Shown here in pieces: positions 1 through 8,448 of a stretch of DNA of 64,000 bases. Position numbers and translations under genes: made by a program. Source of the DNA: Vibrio cortegadensis (GTDB lineage Bacteria; Pseudomonadota; Gammaproteobacteria; Enterobacterales; Vibrionaceae); NCBI RefSeq assembly GCF_024347395.1, contig NZ_AP025472.1:868001-932000 (forward strand), in the 5' to 3' direction. A model generated the notes under the pieces. It saw only the letters and a list, made by a program, of their open reading frames with translations. It ran no database searches and was not told the origin of the DNA. Each line of letters begins with the position of its first letter. The stretch's first letter is position 1.

Positions 1-309
1 CCTGATGATCCTTTGCTAAAAGCAAGAATTGAAGATTGCCGATTGAAAGGTGGGGAGCCTTTTGCACAGGTTCAATTGCCTGATGCCGTCATCACCTTGA
101 AGCAAGGGGTTGGGCGATTGATTCGAGATAAAACAGATCAAGGGGCTTTGATTATTTGTGATAATCGATTAGTGACGAGAGACTATGGTGGCACATTCCT
201 AGCTTCTCTTCCGCCTATCCCACGAACACGAGATTTAGGTGTTGTAAGAGATTTTTTAAGTGAGATCTCCACCACTGAAAATACAACTTTAGACATAACA
301 GATAAATAA
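1..309 (+). CDS. yoaA: YoaA-type ATP-dependent DNA helicase, C-terminal end (partial)
   Basis: Only the last ~102 codons are present; the reading frame is open from base 1, so the gene begins before the window. The protein carries the helicase motif VI region (QGVGRLIRDKTDQGALIICDNR) typical of DinG/YoaA/XPD-like superfamily 2 helicases, where the Gln and two Arg residues contact ATP and couple hydrolysis to unwinding. YoaA-family enzymes act in DNA damage tolerance. The choice of YoaA over DinG rests on the neighbour tsaB, which starts 12 bases downstream and follows yoaA in many gamma-Proteobacteria. The iron-sulfur and Walker regions cannot be seen. Confidence 0.82.
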   Translation, partial: PDDPLLKARIEDCRLKGGEPFAQVQLPDAVITLKQGVGRLIRDKTDQGALIICDNRLVTRDYGGTFLASLPPIPRTRDLGVVRDFLSEISTTENTTLDITDK

Positions 310-321
310 CTTGAGATATTG

Positions 322-1023
322 ATGAGCGCGAAAATTCTTGCTTTGGACACATCAACAGAAAACTGTTCTGTTGCACTTATGGTAAACGGACAGACTTACG
401 TTCGTAGTGAAATCGCACCGCGAGACCATACAAAAAAGATCCTACCAATGGTGGATGAAGTACTCAAAGAAGCGGGTATTTCGCTGAACGATTTAGATGC
501 ACTTGCGTTTGGGCGTGGGCCAGGTAGTTTTACCGGTGTAAGAATTGGCATCGGAATTGCGCAAGGATTAGCGTTTGGTGCCGATCTTCCTATGATCGGA
601 ATTTCAACGCTTGCCGCGATGGCTCAAGGTACATACCGCGTGAATGGTCATACCAATGTTGCTTGTGCGATTGATGCTCGAATGAGTGAAGTTTACTGGG
701 GACGTTTTACTCGTCAAGATGATGGCAACTGGGTTGTTGAGGATTCTGAATGCGTGATCCCTCCAGCGGAGCTAGTAGAACACTCGCAATCCGATACATT
801 AACTTGGGGTCACTCAGGTACTGGATGGGACGCATATAGCGACGAATTCTCTGGTTTAGCACTTCAACTTGAAAAGAGTGACGTTCTTTTCCCTGAAGCC
901 CAAGATATTGCTTTTCTAGCGCAGTACGAATGGGAAAATGGCAATACCGTTCAGGCTGAAGAGGCAAGCCCGGTCTATTTACGAGATAAAGTGGCGTGGA
1001 AAAAGCTTCCAGGTCGAGAGTAG
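322..1023 (+). CDS. tsaB: tRNA threonylcarbamoyladenosine biosynthesis protein TsaB
   Basis: A 233-aa protein of the ASKHA fold that, with TsaD and TsaE, transfers threonylcarbamoyl to A37 of ANN-decoding tRNAs in the cytosol. TsaB acts as the dimerisation partner that activates TsaD. The N-terminus ILALDTSTENCSVAL and the segment FGRGPGSFTGVRIGIG (about residues 67-82) are family hallmarks, and the length matches E. coli TsaB (231 aa). The open frame extends one codon upstream to a TTG at 319; ATG at 322 is preferred. It starts 12 bases after yoaA and is probably co-transcribed with it. Confidence 0.95.
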   Translation: MSAKILALDTSTENCSVALMVNGQTYVRSEIAPRDHTKKILPMVDEVLKEAGISLNDLDALAFGRGPGSFTGVRIGIGIAQGLAFGADLPMIGISTLAAMAQGTYRVNGHTNVACAIDARMSEVYWGRFTRQDDGNWVVEDSECVIPPAELVEHSQSDTLTWGHSGTGWDAYSDEFSGLALQLEKSDVLFPEAQDIAFLAQYEWENGNTVQAEEASPVYLRDKVAWKKLPGRE

Positions 1024-1121
1024 TCTATATACTGTAAGTGAGGGCGAGTAAAACTTGTCTTCACTTTCATTTTCGACTTTAGTTAAAACTATAGCCGAGA
1101 GCTTTGCTGCATAGGGTATTT

Positions 1122-1421
1122 ATGGCATCAATTAATGGCTTACCTCCTTCGATTGTCCCTAATACAAAGAAAACGACAAGAAAGAACGAGGTAAAAAAAG
1201 GACAAGGTAGTACTTCAGTTGGTCAACCAACTAAAGTGGCGAATGCTGTTGCCAACTCAATTAAACATGTCAGCGAATCTGATATCCGTGATGCTCAAAT
1301 CCAATATGATCTTCCCCCTGAAGGTCGAGCAAGAAAAGCTATGGAACAGTATATGGGTGTGATGAACCAAGCAAAAAGAGAGGAACTTGCTCAGCTGCTT
1401 GGCGTCGATATATACATCTAA
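1122..1421 (+). CDS. Small conserved protein of unknown function
   Basis: A 99-aa soluble, basic protein with a Lys/Thr-rich, probably disordered first half and a more helical C-terminus (PEGRARKAMEQYMGVMNQAK, about residues 67-86). I do not recognise a characterised family. The frame is open from a TTG at 1104, but ATG at 1122 gives the more natural start (MASINGLPPS). It lies between tsaB and slp, each gap being short, in the position where vibrios carry a small hypothetical gene, which supports it being real. No signal peptide or membrane segment is visible. Confidence 0.65.
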   Translation: MASINGLPPSIVPNTKKTTRKNEVKKGQGSTSVGQPTKVANAVANSIKHVSESDIRDAQIQYDLPPEGRARKAMEQYMGVMNQAKREELAQLLGVDIYI

Positions 1422-1446
1422 TCACTTTTTATTTTATACATAGGCG

Positions 1447-2013
1447 ATGATTATGCTTATTTCTCAATCCATTCGCAGTTGCTGCATATTACTCTTTTTT
1501 GCCATGCTTTCTGGTTGCTCTTCTTTACCTGCTGAGTTAGTTAGCCGGACGGAAACCCCGATTTTAACCTACCAAAACTGGCTTGATACTGATCCGGACA
1601 CAAAGGCTGATATCCGCATTGGTGGCGTAATTGCGCAGGTAACGAATTTAGAAAACCGCTCTCGAATCGAAGTAGTGAACTTGCCACTTAACTCTGTAGG
1701 TAAACCCGATTTGGATGCGGAGCCAAAAGGGCGATTTGTTGCGTATGTCGATGGCTACCTTGAATCGCTTAGTTATGCTCAAGGCCGTCTCATTTCGTTG
1801 GTAGGAACCATTGATCAACCTGAATCTGGAAAAGTGGGAGAGTATGACTACACCTTTCCGGTCATGCAGGTTTATGGAAAGCGTTTATGGCGTGTAGAAG
1901 AGCGAGTTGTAGTTCAAGACGATATTATGCATTTACACTCTTGCCGTAGTTTATATTGCCGTAGCTTCAATTATGGGCCCAAACAAGGTCGTATTGTTCA
2001 AGAAGTAAAATAA
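1447..2013 (+). CDS. slp: Slp-family outer membrane lipoprotein
   Basis: A 188-aa lipoprotein. The N-terminus has a hydrophobic signal followed by the lipobox LSGC (Cys at residue 24), then SSLPAELVSR, so it should be lipidated and sorted to the outer membrane (no Asp at +2). The body (RIGGVIAQVTNLENRSRIEVVNLPL and later VVGTIDQP-like segments) matches the Slp family of stationary-phase or starvation-inducible lipoproteins, whose exact function is unclear. It follows the small unknown gene by 25 bases. A second in-frame ATG lies at 1453. A heptamer tandem repeat lies just after the stop codon. Confidence 0.88.
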   Translation: MIMLISQSIRSCCILLFFAMLSGCSSLPAELVSRTETPILTYQNWLDTDPDTKADIRIGGVIAQVTNLENRSRIEVVNLPLNSVGKPDLDAEPKGRFVAYVDGYLESLSYAQGRLISLVGTIDQPESGKVGEYDYTFPVMQVYGKRLWRVEERVVVQDDIMHLHSCRSLYCRSFNYGPKQGRIVQEVK

Positions 2014-2022
2014 TGTCGTTTA

Positions 2023-2051
2023 AGAGTTAAGAGTTAAGAGTTAAGAGTTAA
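2023..2051. repeat. Heptamer tandem repeat (AAGAGTT, ~4 copies)
   Basis: About four perfect head-to-tail copies of a 7-bp unit lie between the slp stop codon and the next gene. A related T/A-rich 7-bp array is found after the sugar ABC operon at 18862. Such arrays are prone to slipped-strand length change. Confidence 0.8.
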
Positions 2052-2106
2052 AAAGCACGAGCCAATTGACGGCTTTCGCATAGCATATATAGCCGTAGGA
2101 ATTTTT

Positions 2107-2961
2107 GTGTATCAGTCCACGCAGTACCCAACCGCCAGCGGATCAATCTCTACCATTGAAATAGGGGAACCATCGACCGCGCTGGTAACCCTCGTCTTTA
2201 TCCATGGTTGGCTAGATAATGCAGCCAGTTTTGTGAGTGTGTTTGAGCAACTAGCGTCTGTATCGCATATACACGCGATTGCTATTGATTTGCCGGGGCA
2301 TGGTTTATCAAGCCATAAATCAGCATCCAGCTATTACCCCTTTCATGACTATATTGATGATATTTACCAAGTTTTGCACAAAATATCGCCAAACAAACTG
2401 GTATTGGTGGGACATTCACTTGGTGCATTGATAGCAAGTTGTTATAGTGCCGCCTTTCCTGAACAAGTGGCGGGATTAGTTCAAATTGAAGGCAAGGGGC
2501 CTCTTTCTGAATCTCCTCAAAAGAGCGTACAGCGTATGCGAAATGGGGTTCTAAGTAGGCAACGACAACAGCGCAAGCCTTCTCGCCCTTTACGGAGCCA
2601 AGAAGATGCCATTATGCTGCGGGCACATGTCAATGAACTGCCACGTGAAACCATTGCACCTATCGTGAAACGGGGAACCGTGCTTAAAGATGGCCATTGG
2701 CATTGGAGTCATGACCAGCGGTTAAAGTGCGACTCGATATATCGAATGTCGCCTGAGCATGCACAAGTCATTAACATGGCGATTCAATGTGAACAGCTGA
2801 TCATTCTCGGTGATAACGGTTTTGACTATTTGTTGAATGATAGCGACACCTTTCATAATGTTCGAGCGAAATTAGTTACAATTCCAGGTGGGCATCATTG
2901 TCATTTGGAATATCCAGAACGAGTTTCAGAGCTAATTCTTGGCTTAGTTAACAAAATTTAA
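2107..2961 (+). CDS. Alpha/beta hydrolase
   Basis: A 284-aa alpha/beta-hydrolase-fold protein with a GTG start (TAGGA about 7 bases upstream). It shows the oxyanion region FIHGWLDNAASF (about residues 33-44), the nucleophile elbow GHSLGA (about residues 101-106, Ser nucleophile) and a C-terminal catalytic His in PGGHHCHLEYP (about residues 259-269). The catalytic Asp is probably in the ILGDNGFD strand. No signal peptide is present, so it is cytosolic. The substrate is unknown; its position directly before fadD suggests an acyl ester or thioester, but this is only context. Confidence 0.85.
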   Translation: MYQSTQYPTASGSISTIEIGEPSTALVTLVFIHGWLDNAASFVSVFEQLASVSHIHAIAIDLPGHGLSSHKSASSYYPFHDYIDDIYQVLHKISPNKLVLVGHSLGALIASCYSAAFPEQVAGLVQIEGKGPLSESPQKSVQRMRNGVLSRQRQQRKPSRPLRSQEDAIMLRAHVNELPRETIAPIVKRGTVLKDGHWHWSHDQRLKCDSIYRMSPEHAQVINMAIQCEQLIILGDNGFDYLLNDSDTFHNVRAKLVTIPGGHHCHLEYPERVSELILGLVNKI

Positions 2962-3069
2962 ACAAGTGTTTGAGTGTTTCGTGCTCAAGTGCTCCGGCTG
3001 TGCTGTAATAGTCTGCAATTGATTAATCGCGGCAATAAGACCGTCAGCCCAATTACGAGGAATTTTATT

Positions 3070-4770
3070 GTGGATAAACCTTGGCTAACACGCTATCCAA
3101 ATGACGTACCAGAAACAATTAACCCAGATCAATACCATTCATTAATCGATATGTTTGAGCAGTCCGTACAGAAGTATGCGGATCAGCCCGCATTTATGAA
3201 TATGGGTTCGGTGATGACTTTCCGTAAATTAGAAGAGCGTAGCCGAGCATTCGCAGCATATTTGCAAAATGATTTAAAATTGCAAAAAGGCGATCGTGTT
3301 GCGTTGATGATGCCAAACTTATTGCAATACCCAGTAGCGCTATTTGGTGTACTACGTGCGGGTATGATTGCAGTCAATGTGAACCCTCTTTACACCCCTC
3401 GTGAGTTAGAACACCAACTCAACGATGCGGATGCAAAAGCTATTGTGATTGTCTCAAACTTTGCAAGTACGTTAGAAAAAGTGGTGGATAACACGCCAGT
3501 TAAGCATGTTGTCCTGACCAGCTTAGGACAAATGCTACCAAGAGCGAAGGGAACCATCGTTGACTTTGTGGTGAAATACGTCAAAGGAATGGTGCCAAAA
3601 TACGATCTTCCTGGTGCAATATCTTTCCGAAAAGCGTTACATAAAGGCCGTCGCCTTCAGTATGTAAAACCGTTCATGACGGGCGATGATATTGCATTCT
3701 TACAATACACTGGTGGCACAACTGGTGTGGCGAAAGGTGCAATTTTGACTCACCGTAATATGCTGGCAAATGTCCTACAAGCTAAAGGTGCATACGGGCC
3801 AGTGCTTACTGAAGGACGCGAAACCGTCGTCACGGCTCTTCCGCTTTACCACGTGTTTGCGCTGACGGTAAACTGCTTGCTGTTCATTGAGATTGGCGGT
3901 AATAACTTGTTGATCACCAATCCACGAGATATCCCTGGCTTTATCAAAGAGCTGCAAAAGAACTCTTTCACTGCGATTACGGGTGTGAATACACTATTTA
4001 ATGCGCTAGTGAATAATGAAGATTTCCATGAGCTTGATTTTAGTAACCTGCGTTTGGCTGTTGGTGGTGGAATGGCAGTGCAACGAGCGGTTGCTGACCA
4101 GTGGAAGAAAATCACAGGTGGTTACTTATTAGAAGGCTACGGGCTGACAGAGTGTTCACCTTTAGTTGCCGCTTACCCTTATGATTTAACTGAATATAAT
4201 GGATCGATTGGTTTACCGGTTCCTTCGACTGAAGTTCGAATTGTTGATGAAGAAGGTAATCATATTGGTAATGATCAAGTGGGCGAATTGCAGGTTCGTG
4301 GCCCGCAAGTGATGCAAGGTTACTGGCAGCGTCCTGAAGCGACTAAAGATGTGATCGATCAAGATGGCTGGTTATCCACTGGCGATATCGTGAAGTTTGA
4401 TGATGATGGTTTCTTGCATATTGTTGATCGTAAAAAAGATATGATCTTGGTTTCTGGTTTCAATGTTTACCCGAATGAGATTGAAGACGTCGTTGCTCTA
4501 CATGGCAAGGTGCTTGAAGTTGCGGCAATCGGTCAGCCACATGATGTTTCTGGTGAACTGGTGAAAATCTATGTGGTTAAACGTGATCCTAGCTTAACCA
4601 AAGAAGAGATTATCGCACACTGTAGAGAACATCTAACGGGTTATAAAATTCCTAAGATTGTTGAATTCAAAGAAGACCTACCAAAAACCAATGTTGGTAA
4701 GATTCTACGTCGCGTGCTTCGAGAAGAGAATGACGCGAGAATCGAGCAATCTTCAAAACCAGCGGCTTAG
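3070..4770 (+). CDS. fadD: Long-chain-fatty-acid--CoA ligase
   Basis: A 566-aa acyl-CoA synthetase of the ANL superfamily that activates imported fatty acids with ATP and CoA for beta-oxidation or phospholipid use, at the inner membrane face. Visible motifs are the P-loop-like YTGGTTGVAKGA, the LLEGYGLTECSP adenine-binding region, STGDIVKFDDDG and the C-terminal VSGFNVYPNEIEDV and KTNVGKILRR lysine motif. The open frame reaches back to 2974, but the family N-terminus MDKPWLTRYP points to GTG at 3070, preceded by ACGAGGA. E. coli FadD is 561 aa. A strong terminator follows at 4876. Confidence 0.95.
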   Translation: MDKPWLTRYPNDVPETINPDQYHSLIDMFEQSVQKYADQPAFMNMGSVMTFRKLEERSRAFAAYLQNDLKLQKGDRVALMMPNLLQYPVALFGVLRAGMIAVNVNPLYTPRELEHQLNDADAKAIVIVSNFASTLEKVVDNTPVKHVVLTSLGQMLPRAKGTIVDFVVKYVKGMVPKYDLPGAISFRKALHKGRRLQYVKPFMTGDDIAFLQYTGGTTGVAKGAILTHRNMLANVLQAKGAYGPVLTEGRETVVTALPLYHVFALTVNCLLFIEIGGNNLLITNPRDIPGFIKELQKNSFTAITGVNTLFNALVNNEDFHELDFSNLRLAVGGGMAVQRAVADQWKKITGGYLLEGYGLTECSPLVAAYPYDLTEYNGSIGLPVPSTEVRIVDEEGNHIGNDQVGELQVRGPQVMQGYWQRPEATKDVIDQDGWLSTGDIVKFDDDGFLHIVDRKKDMILVSGFNVYPNEIEDVVALHGKVLEVAAIGQPHDVSGELVKIYVVKRDPSLTKEEIIAHCREHLTGYKIPKIVEFKEDLPKTNVGKILRRVLREENDARIEQSSKPAA

Positions 4771-4875
4771 TTTTTATAGACAGATACCTTTATGAGTAGT
4801 GTCTATAGAGAAGCCTTTGTGTAGCGCGACGATTTGAGTAATAAGTACAACACGCTACATAGGTTTAATGATAAA

Positions 4876-4903
4876 ATGCCGGCCGCTAATGCCGGCATTT
4901 TTT
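4876..4903 (+). terminator. Rho-independent terminator after fadD
   Basis: Perfect 8-bp stem ATGCCGGC/GCCGGCAT with a 7-base loop followed by a T run. It lies inside the over-extended open frame upstream of rnd, supporting the later rnd start. Confidence 0.9.
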
Positions 4904-4941
4904 ATTGCTCTTATACAGATAAGAGTTTCGAGAGAGTATTT

Positions 4942-6063
4942 GTGAATTACCAAATCATTACCGAGTTGAAAGATCTAGAGCGAGTTTGCCAACAAGCCCG
5001 TGAAGTTGATGTTGTGATGCTAGATACCGAGTTTGTCCGCACCAGAACCTTCTATCCAATCTTAGGCTTGATACAGTTATTTGATGGTAAAACCTTATCA
5101 CTTATCGATCCGGTTGCTTTGGATGACATGACACCATTCGTTTCACTGCTGCAAGACACATCAGTTCTGAAAGTGTTGCATGCTTGCGGTGAAGATCTAG
5201 AAGTGTTCCAAAACTCATTTGGTTGCACGCCATTCCCAATGGTCGATACACAAGTGATGGCGGCATTTTTAGGCCACGGCTTATCGACAGGTTTTGCGAC
5301 ATTAGTGAATGAGTTTATCGGCATTGAATTAGATAAGAGTGAGTCAAGAACTGACTGGGTTGCTCGTCCTCTTACCACTCGCCAACTCGAATATGCGGCA
5401 GCAGACGTATTCTACTTAATGCCGCTTTATGAGAAGTTACTTGAAAAAGTAACCGAGGCCGGCTGGTGGGAAGCCGCACAGCAAGAGTCTGATTTACTGG
5501 TTTCTAAGCGTATCAAGAATATTGACCCTGAAATGGTTTATACCAATATCAAAGGGGCGTGGCAGCTTACACCACAGCAACTGGCTATTCTGAAGCCGTT
5601 AGCAACGTGGCGTTATCAAGAAGCGATTCGTCGTGATTTAGCGTTGAACTTTGTGTTTAAAGAGCAAGAACTGTGGACGGTTGCACGATACTCAATGAAG
5701 AACCAAAGGCAAATGGAACAAGAAGGTATTGATCCTCGCTCTATTCGTCGCCACGGTGCAAAAATAGCGTCAATTATTAGTGTGGCAGAGCAAACGCCAG
5801 AAGATGAATATCCAGATGTTATTGAACGTTTGATGGACTACCCGGGCTACAAGCAGATCTTTAAAGTGCTTAAAGATGAAGTAAAGCGAGTGTCACAATC
5901 GTCAGGGCTATCACCAGAGTTTTTGGCTTCAAAGAAACAGCTAAATCAGTTCTTGAGCTGGGTTTGGAAGAAAAACCGAGATTCAGCGAAGTTGCCGGAT
6001 GTGATGCAAGGTTGGAGATTGGAGATTTTAGGTCAACGTTTAGATAAGTTGCTTGAAGCTTAA
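4942..6063 (+). CDS. rnd: Ribonuclease D
   Basis: A 373-aa 3'-5' exoribonuclease that trims tRNA precursors and other small structured RNAs in the cytosol. The DEDD nuclease domain begins with VVMLDTEFVRTRTF (Asp28 and Glu30 of motif I), has ACGEDLEVFQ as motif II and an EYAAADVFYL motif III with its Tyr; two HRDC-type helical domains follow (about residues 210-290 and 295-370). E. coli RNase D is 375 aa. The frame is open from 4834 but that stretch contains the fadD terminator; the GTG at 4942 gives the family N-terminus MNYQIITEL. Confidence 0.95.
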   Translation: MNYQIITELKDLERVCQQAREVDVVMLDTEFVRTRTFYPILGLIQLFDGKTLSLIDPVALDDMTPFVSLLQDTSVLKVLHACGEDLEVFQNSFGCTPFPMVDTQVMAAFLGHGLSTGFATLVNEFIGIELDKSESRTDWVARPLTTRQLEYAAADVFYLMPLYEKLLEKVTEAGWWEAAQQESDLLVSKRIKNIDPEMVYTNIKGAWQLTPQQLAILKPLATWRYQEAIRRDLALNFVFKEQELWTVARYSMKNQRQMEQEGIDPRSIRRHGAKIASIISVAEQTPEDEYPDVIERLMDYPGYKQIFKVLKDEVKRVSQSSGLSPEFLASKKQLNQFLSWVWKKNRDSAKLPDVMQGWRLEILGQRLDKLLEA

Positions 6064-6084
6064 TTGTACTGAACCCAAAACATA

Positions 6085-6123
6085 AAAAAGGGTGAAAATG
6101 TCGATGACGTTTTCACCCTTTTT
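6085..6123. terminator. Bidirectional terminator between rnd and minE
   Basis: Stem AAGGGTGAAAA/TTTTCACCCTT with an 11-base loop, an A run on the left and a T run on the right. It can end both the rnd transcript and the converging minCDE transcript. Confidence 0.9.
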
Positions 6124-6183
6124 GTATCTGTGACTTTTAACGTATTACGCTATTTTGAACGTATTTACTCGCGGTACGCCAAA

Positions 6184-6447
6184 TTACTTTTCGTCGTCTG
6201 GTAATTTAACATTCAGTTCTAAAACCGAAATGTCATCGCCTTTGTGCTCAAATGAAAGGTCAACCATTGATGGGTCAACGTCAACGTATTTAGCGATCAC
6301 TTTAAGAATATCTTCTTTTAGTTGAGGCAAATAAGATGGTGCGGGATCATTATGACTACGGCGCTCTGCAACAATAATTTGCAGGCGTTCTTTCGCCAAG
6401 TTAGCGGTTGTCTTTTTTTGTGGACGGAAAAACTCTAATAATGACAT
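6184..6447 (-). CDS. minE: Cell division topological specificity factor MinE
   Basis: An 87-aa protein that stimulates MinD ATPase and drives pole-to-pole oscillation so that the Z ring forms at mid-cell. The N-terminal MSLLEFFRPQKKTTANLAKERLQIIVAERR has the membrane-targeting and MinD-binding anti-MinCD segment (about residues 1-31), followed by the beta-rich dimerisation domain. E. coli MinE is 88 aa. It is the last gene of minC-minD-minE, 6 bases after minD. Confidence 0.97.
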   Translation of the reverse strand: MSLLEFFRPQKKTTANLAKERLQIIVAERRSHNDPAPSYLPQLKEDILKVIAKYVDVDPSMVDLSFEHKGDDISVLELNVKLPDDEK

Positions 6448-6453
6448 GACAAA

Positions 6454-7266
6454 TTAGCCCCCAAATAGTCGTTTGAAAATGCCTTTCTTCTCTTCAACTA
6501 GGAAGCGAAAATCTACTTGTTCACCCAATAGACGGGCAACAGCATCGTCATAGGCCATACCAGCATCAGATTGTTCATCAAAAATAACGGGCACACCTTT
6601 ATTTGATGCATTGAGTACTGCTTGGCTTTCAGGAATAACCCCTAGCAATGAGATATGTAGGATCTCTTCTACATCTTCTACGCTAAGCATTTCACCTTGA
6701 TTAACACGAGCTGGGTTGTAACGAGTTAGCAAGAGGTGCTGTTTAACAGGTTCTAACCCTTCCTCCGCTCGGCGAGACTTAGAATCAAGAATGCCCAAAA
6801 TTCGGTCTGAATCGCGAACAGAAGAGACTTCTGGGTTAGTCGTGACGATTGCTTCATCAGCAAAGTATAGCGCCATTAACGCACCTTGCTCGATACCCGC
6901 AGGAGAATCACAGATAATAAAATCAAAGCCCATCTCATCCAGTTCAGCGAATACTCGTTTTACGCCATCTTTTGTCAGCGCATCTTTATCACGAGTTTGG
7001 GATGCAGGAAGAATGAAAAGATTCTCAGTGCGCTTATCTTTGATCATCGCTTGATTCAGAGTCGCTTCACCGTTGATCACGTTTACAAAATCATAAACAA
7101 CGCGGCGTTCACAGCCCATGATCAAATCAAGATTTCGTAAGCCAATATCAAAATCAATTACCGCGGTTTTCTTGCCTTTTAAAGCAAGGCCCGATGCGAT
7201 AGCGGCGCTGGATGTCGTCTTCCCAACCCCACCTTTACCTGACGTTACAACAATAATGCGTGCCAT
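6454..7266 (-). CDS. minD: Septum site-determining ATPase MinD
   Basis: A 270-aa ParA/MinD-type ATPase that binds the inner membrane when ATP-loaded and carries MinC. The deviant Walker A is GKGGVGKTT near residues 10-18, with the switch region IICDSPAGIEQGA, and the C-terminus EEKKGIFKRLFGG is the amphipathic membrane-targeting helix. Length equals E. coli MinD (270 aa). It lies between minC (18 bases) and minE (6 bases). Confidence 0.98.
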   Translation of the reverse strand: MARIIVVTSGKGGVGKTTSSAAIASGLALKGKKTAVIDFDIGLRNLDLIMGCERRVVYDFVNVINGEATLNQAMIKDKRTENLFILPASQTRDKDALTKDGVKRVFAELDEMGFDFIICDSPAGIEQGALMALYFADEAIVTTNPEVSSVRDSDRILGILDSKSRRAEEGLEPVKQHLLLTRYNPARVNQGEMLSVEDVEEILHISLLGVIPESQAVLNASNKGVPVIFDEQSDAGMAYDDAVARLLGEQVDFRFLVEEKKGIFKRLFGG

Positions 7267-7284
7267 TATTTTATCCTTAATAAT

Positions 7285-7947
7285 TTAAATACTGAGTACA
7301 TCTAAATGGAGAACGTCATCAGTCATGCTTAGCATCACTTTTTTCTGCCAGTACTCACTTTCAATTTGATCGCTGAGCCAGTAATTTCCTGCAATGGAAA
7401 CCAGCTCGGCTTGTAAATCGTTACAAATCACTTTTGCTTCTTTTTGACCGCTTGCCCCTGCGATAGCGCGACCACGCAACGTCCCATGAATGTGAATGCT
7501 ACCATCGGCAATCACCTCAGCTCCGGCACTGACATGGTTCAAAATAACCAGATCGGCATCTTTTGCGTAAACTTGCTGGCCTGAACGAATAGGCGTTCGG
7601 ACAATTTTTGTGGGAGCCATTTTTGCAGGCGCTTGTGAAGGCGTTTTGCTTGCCGTCATCACTGCGAACCCAGCTTCAGAGGCTAAGTTTTGCTCACGTT
7701 TATCTTTGCAGCCAGTAACACCAACAGGAATCATCCCAGCGTTGGTGATGCCTTGCTTCAGTTCCGCGAAATCAATATCGCCTTGAACTTTACTAATGTT
7801 TATCACAACAGGAGCAGAAGCGAAGAAAGAGGGGGCTTGAGCCACTTTCTCATTTAAAAAATCAACCGTACTAGCAACTTGATTATCAGATAAATGCAAA
7901 ACTGATAGAGTAAAGCTGCTACCTTTTAGGTCTGGTGTAGTAGACAT
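7285..7947 (-). CDS. minC: Septum site-determining protein MinC
   Basis: A 220-aa inhibitor of FtsZ assembly. The N-terminal domain (about residues 1-105) acts on FtsZ and the C-terminal beta-helix domain (about residues 118-220; VNHVSAG-type repeats with ADGSIHIHGTLRGRAIAGA) dimerises and binds MinD. E. coli MinC is 231 aa. It is the first gene of the operon; the promoter must lie in the 186-base region shared with the divergent YcgL-domain gene. Confidence 0.96.
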   Translation of the reverse strand: MSTTPDLKGSSFTLSVLHLSDNQVASTVDFLNEKVAQAPSFFASAPVVINISKVQGDIDFAELKQGITNAGMIPVGVTGCKDKREQNLASEAGFAVMTASKTPSQAPAKMAPTKIVRTPIRSGQQVYAKDADLVILNHVSAGAEVIADGSIHIHGTLRGRAIAGASGQKEAKVICNDLQAELVSIAGNYWLSDQIESEYWQKKVMLSMTDDVLHLDVLSI

Positions 7948-8133
7948 CGAAAACTTAAGACCTCAGTGGAATAGGCATTGCCTGAAACTAGGCATGTCAT
8001 GTTATATTCCCAATTCAAGCACAGCAAGTTATCTTGTTGTCAAATGAACGTTTTATTCTCAAAATTGTATAAAGATTGAGAATTCATAAAGAATCTCTGT
8101 ATTGGCAGAGAGAATTACTAAAGAAGGCTTGTC

Positions 8134-8415
8134 ATGCTGTGTTCTATTTATAAAAGCTCAAAGAAAGAAGGTACATACTTATACATCCCAAAAAAGGATG
8201 ATTTTTCACAAGTTCCTGACACTTTGATGCAGATGTTCGGCAAACCTAGCTTTGTTATGGTTATCAAAACGGAAGGCCGTACACTGGCTCAAGTTGATAT
8301 CGAAAAGGTGAAAGAGTCGTTAGCCTCGGATGGCTACTTCTTGCAGTTACCACCACCGCCAGAAAACTTATTAGAGCAACACAAAGAACGAAAAGCGCAA
8401 CAACGTAAGAGCTAA
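8134..8415 (+). CDS. YcgL-domain protein
   Basis: A 93-aa cytosolic protein with the YcgL fold signature: LCSIYKSSKKEGTYLYI at the N-terminus, a central MFGKPSFVMVI and GYFLQLPPPPENLLEQHK near the C-terminus. YcgL proteins are conserved beside minC in gamma-Proteobacteria, as here (divergent from minC). Their biochemical function is not firmly established. The start ATG at 8134 has AAGAAGG about 8 bases upstream. The lytic transglycosylase gene starts 33 bases after the stop, so the two are probably one transcript. Confidence 0.9.
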   Translation: MLCSIYKSSKKEGTYLYIPKKDDFSQVPDTLMQMFGKPSFVMVIKTEGRTLAQVDIEKVKESLASDGYFLQLPPPPENLLEQHKERKAQQRKS

Positions 8416-8448
8416 AAAAATGAAAGCTAATTAGCTTAAGGAGCCCGT

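Noticed and set aside
4834..4941. Longer N-terminus for RNase D
   Set aside because: The extra segment contains the fadD terminator hairpin and is unlike RNase D proteins; GTG at 4942 fits the family.
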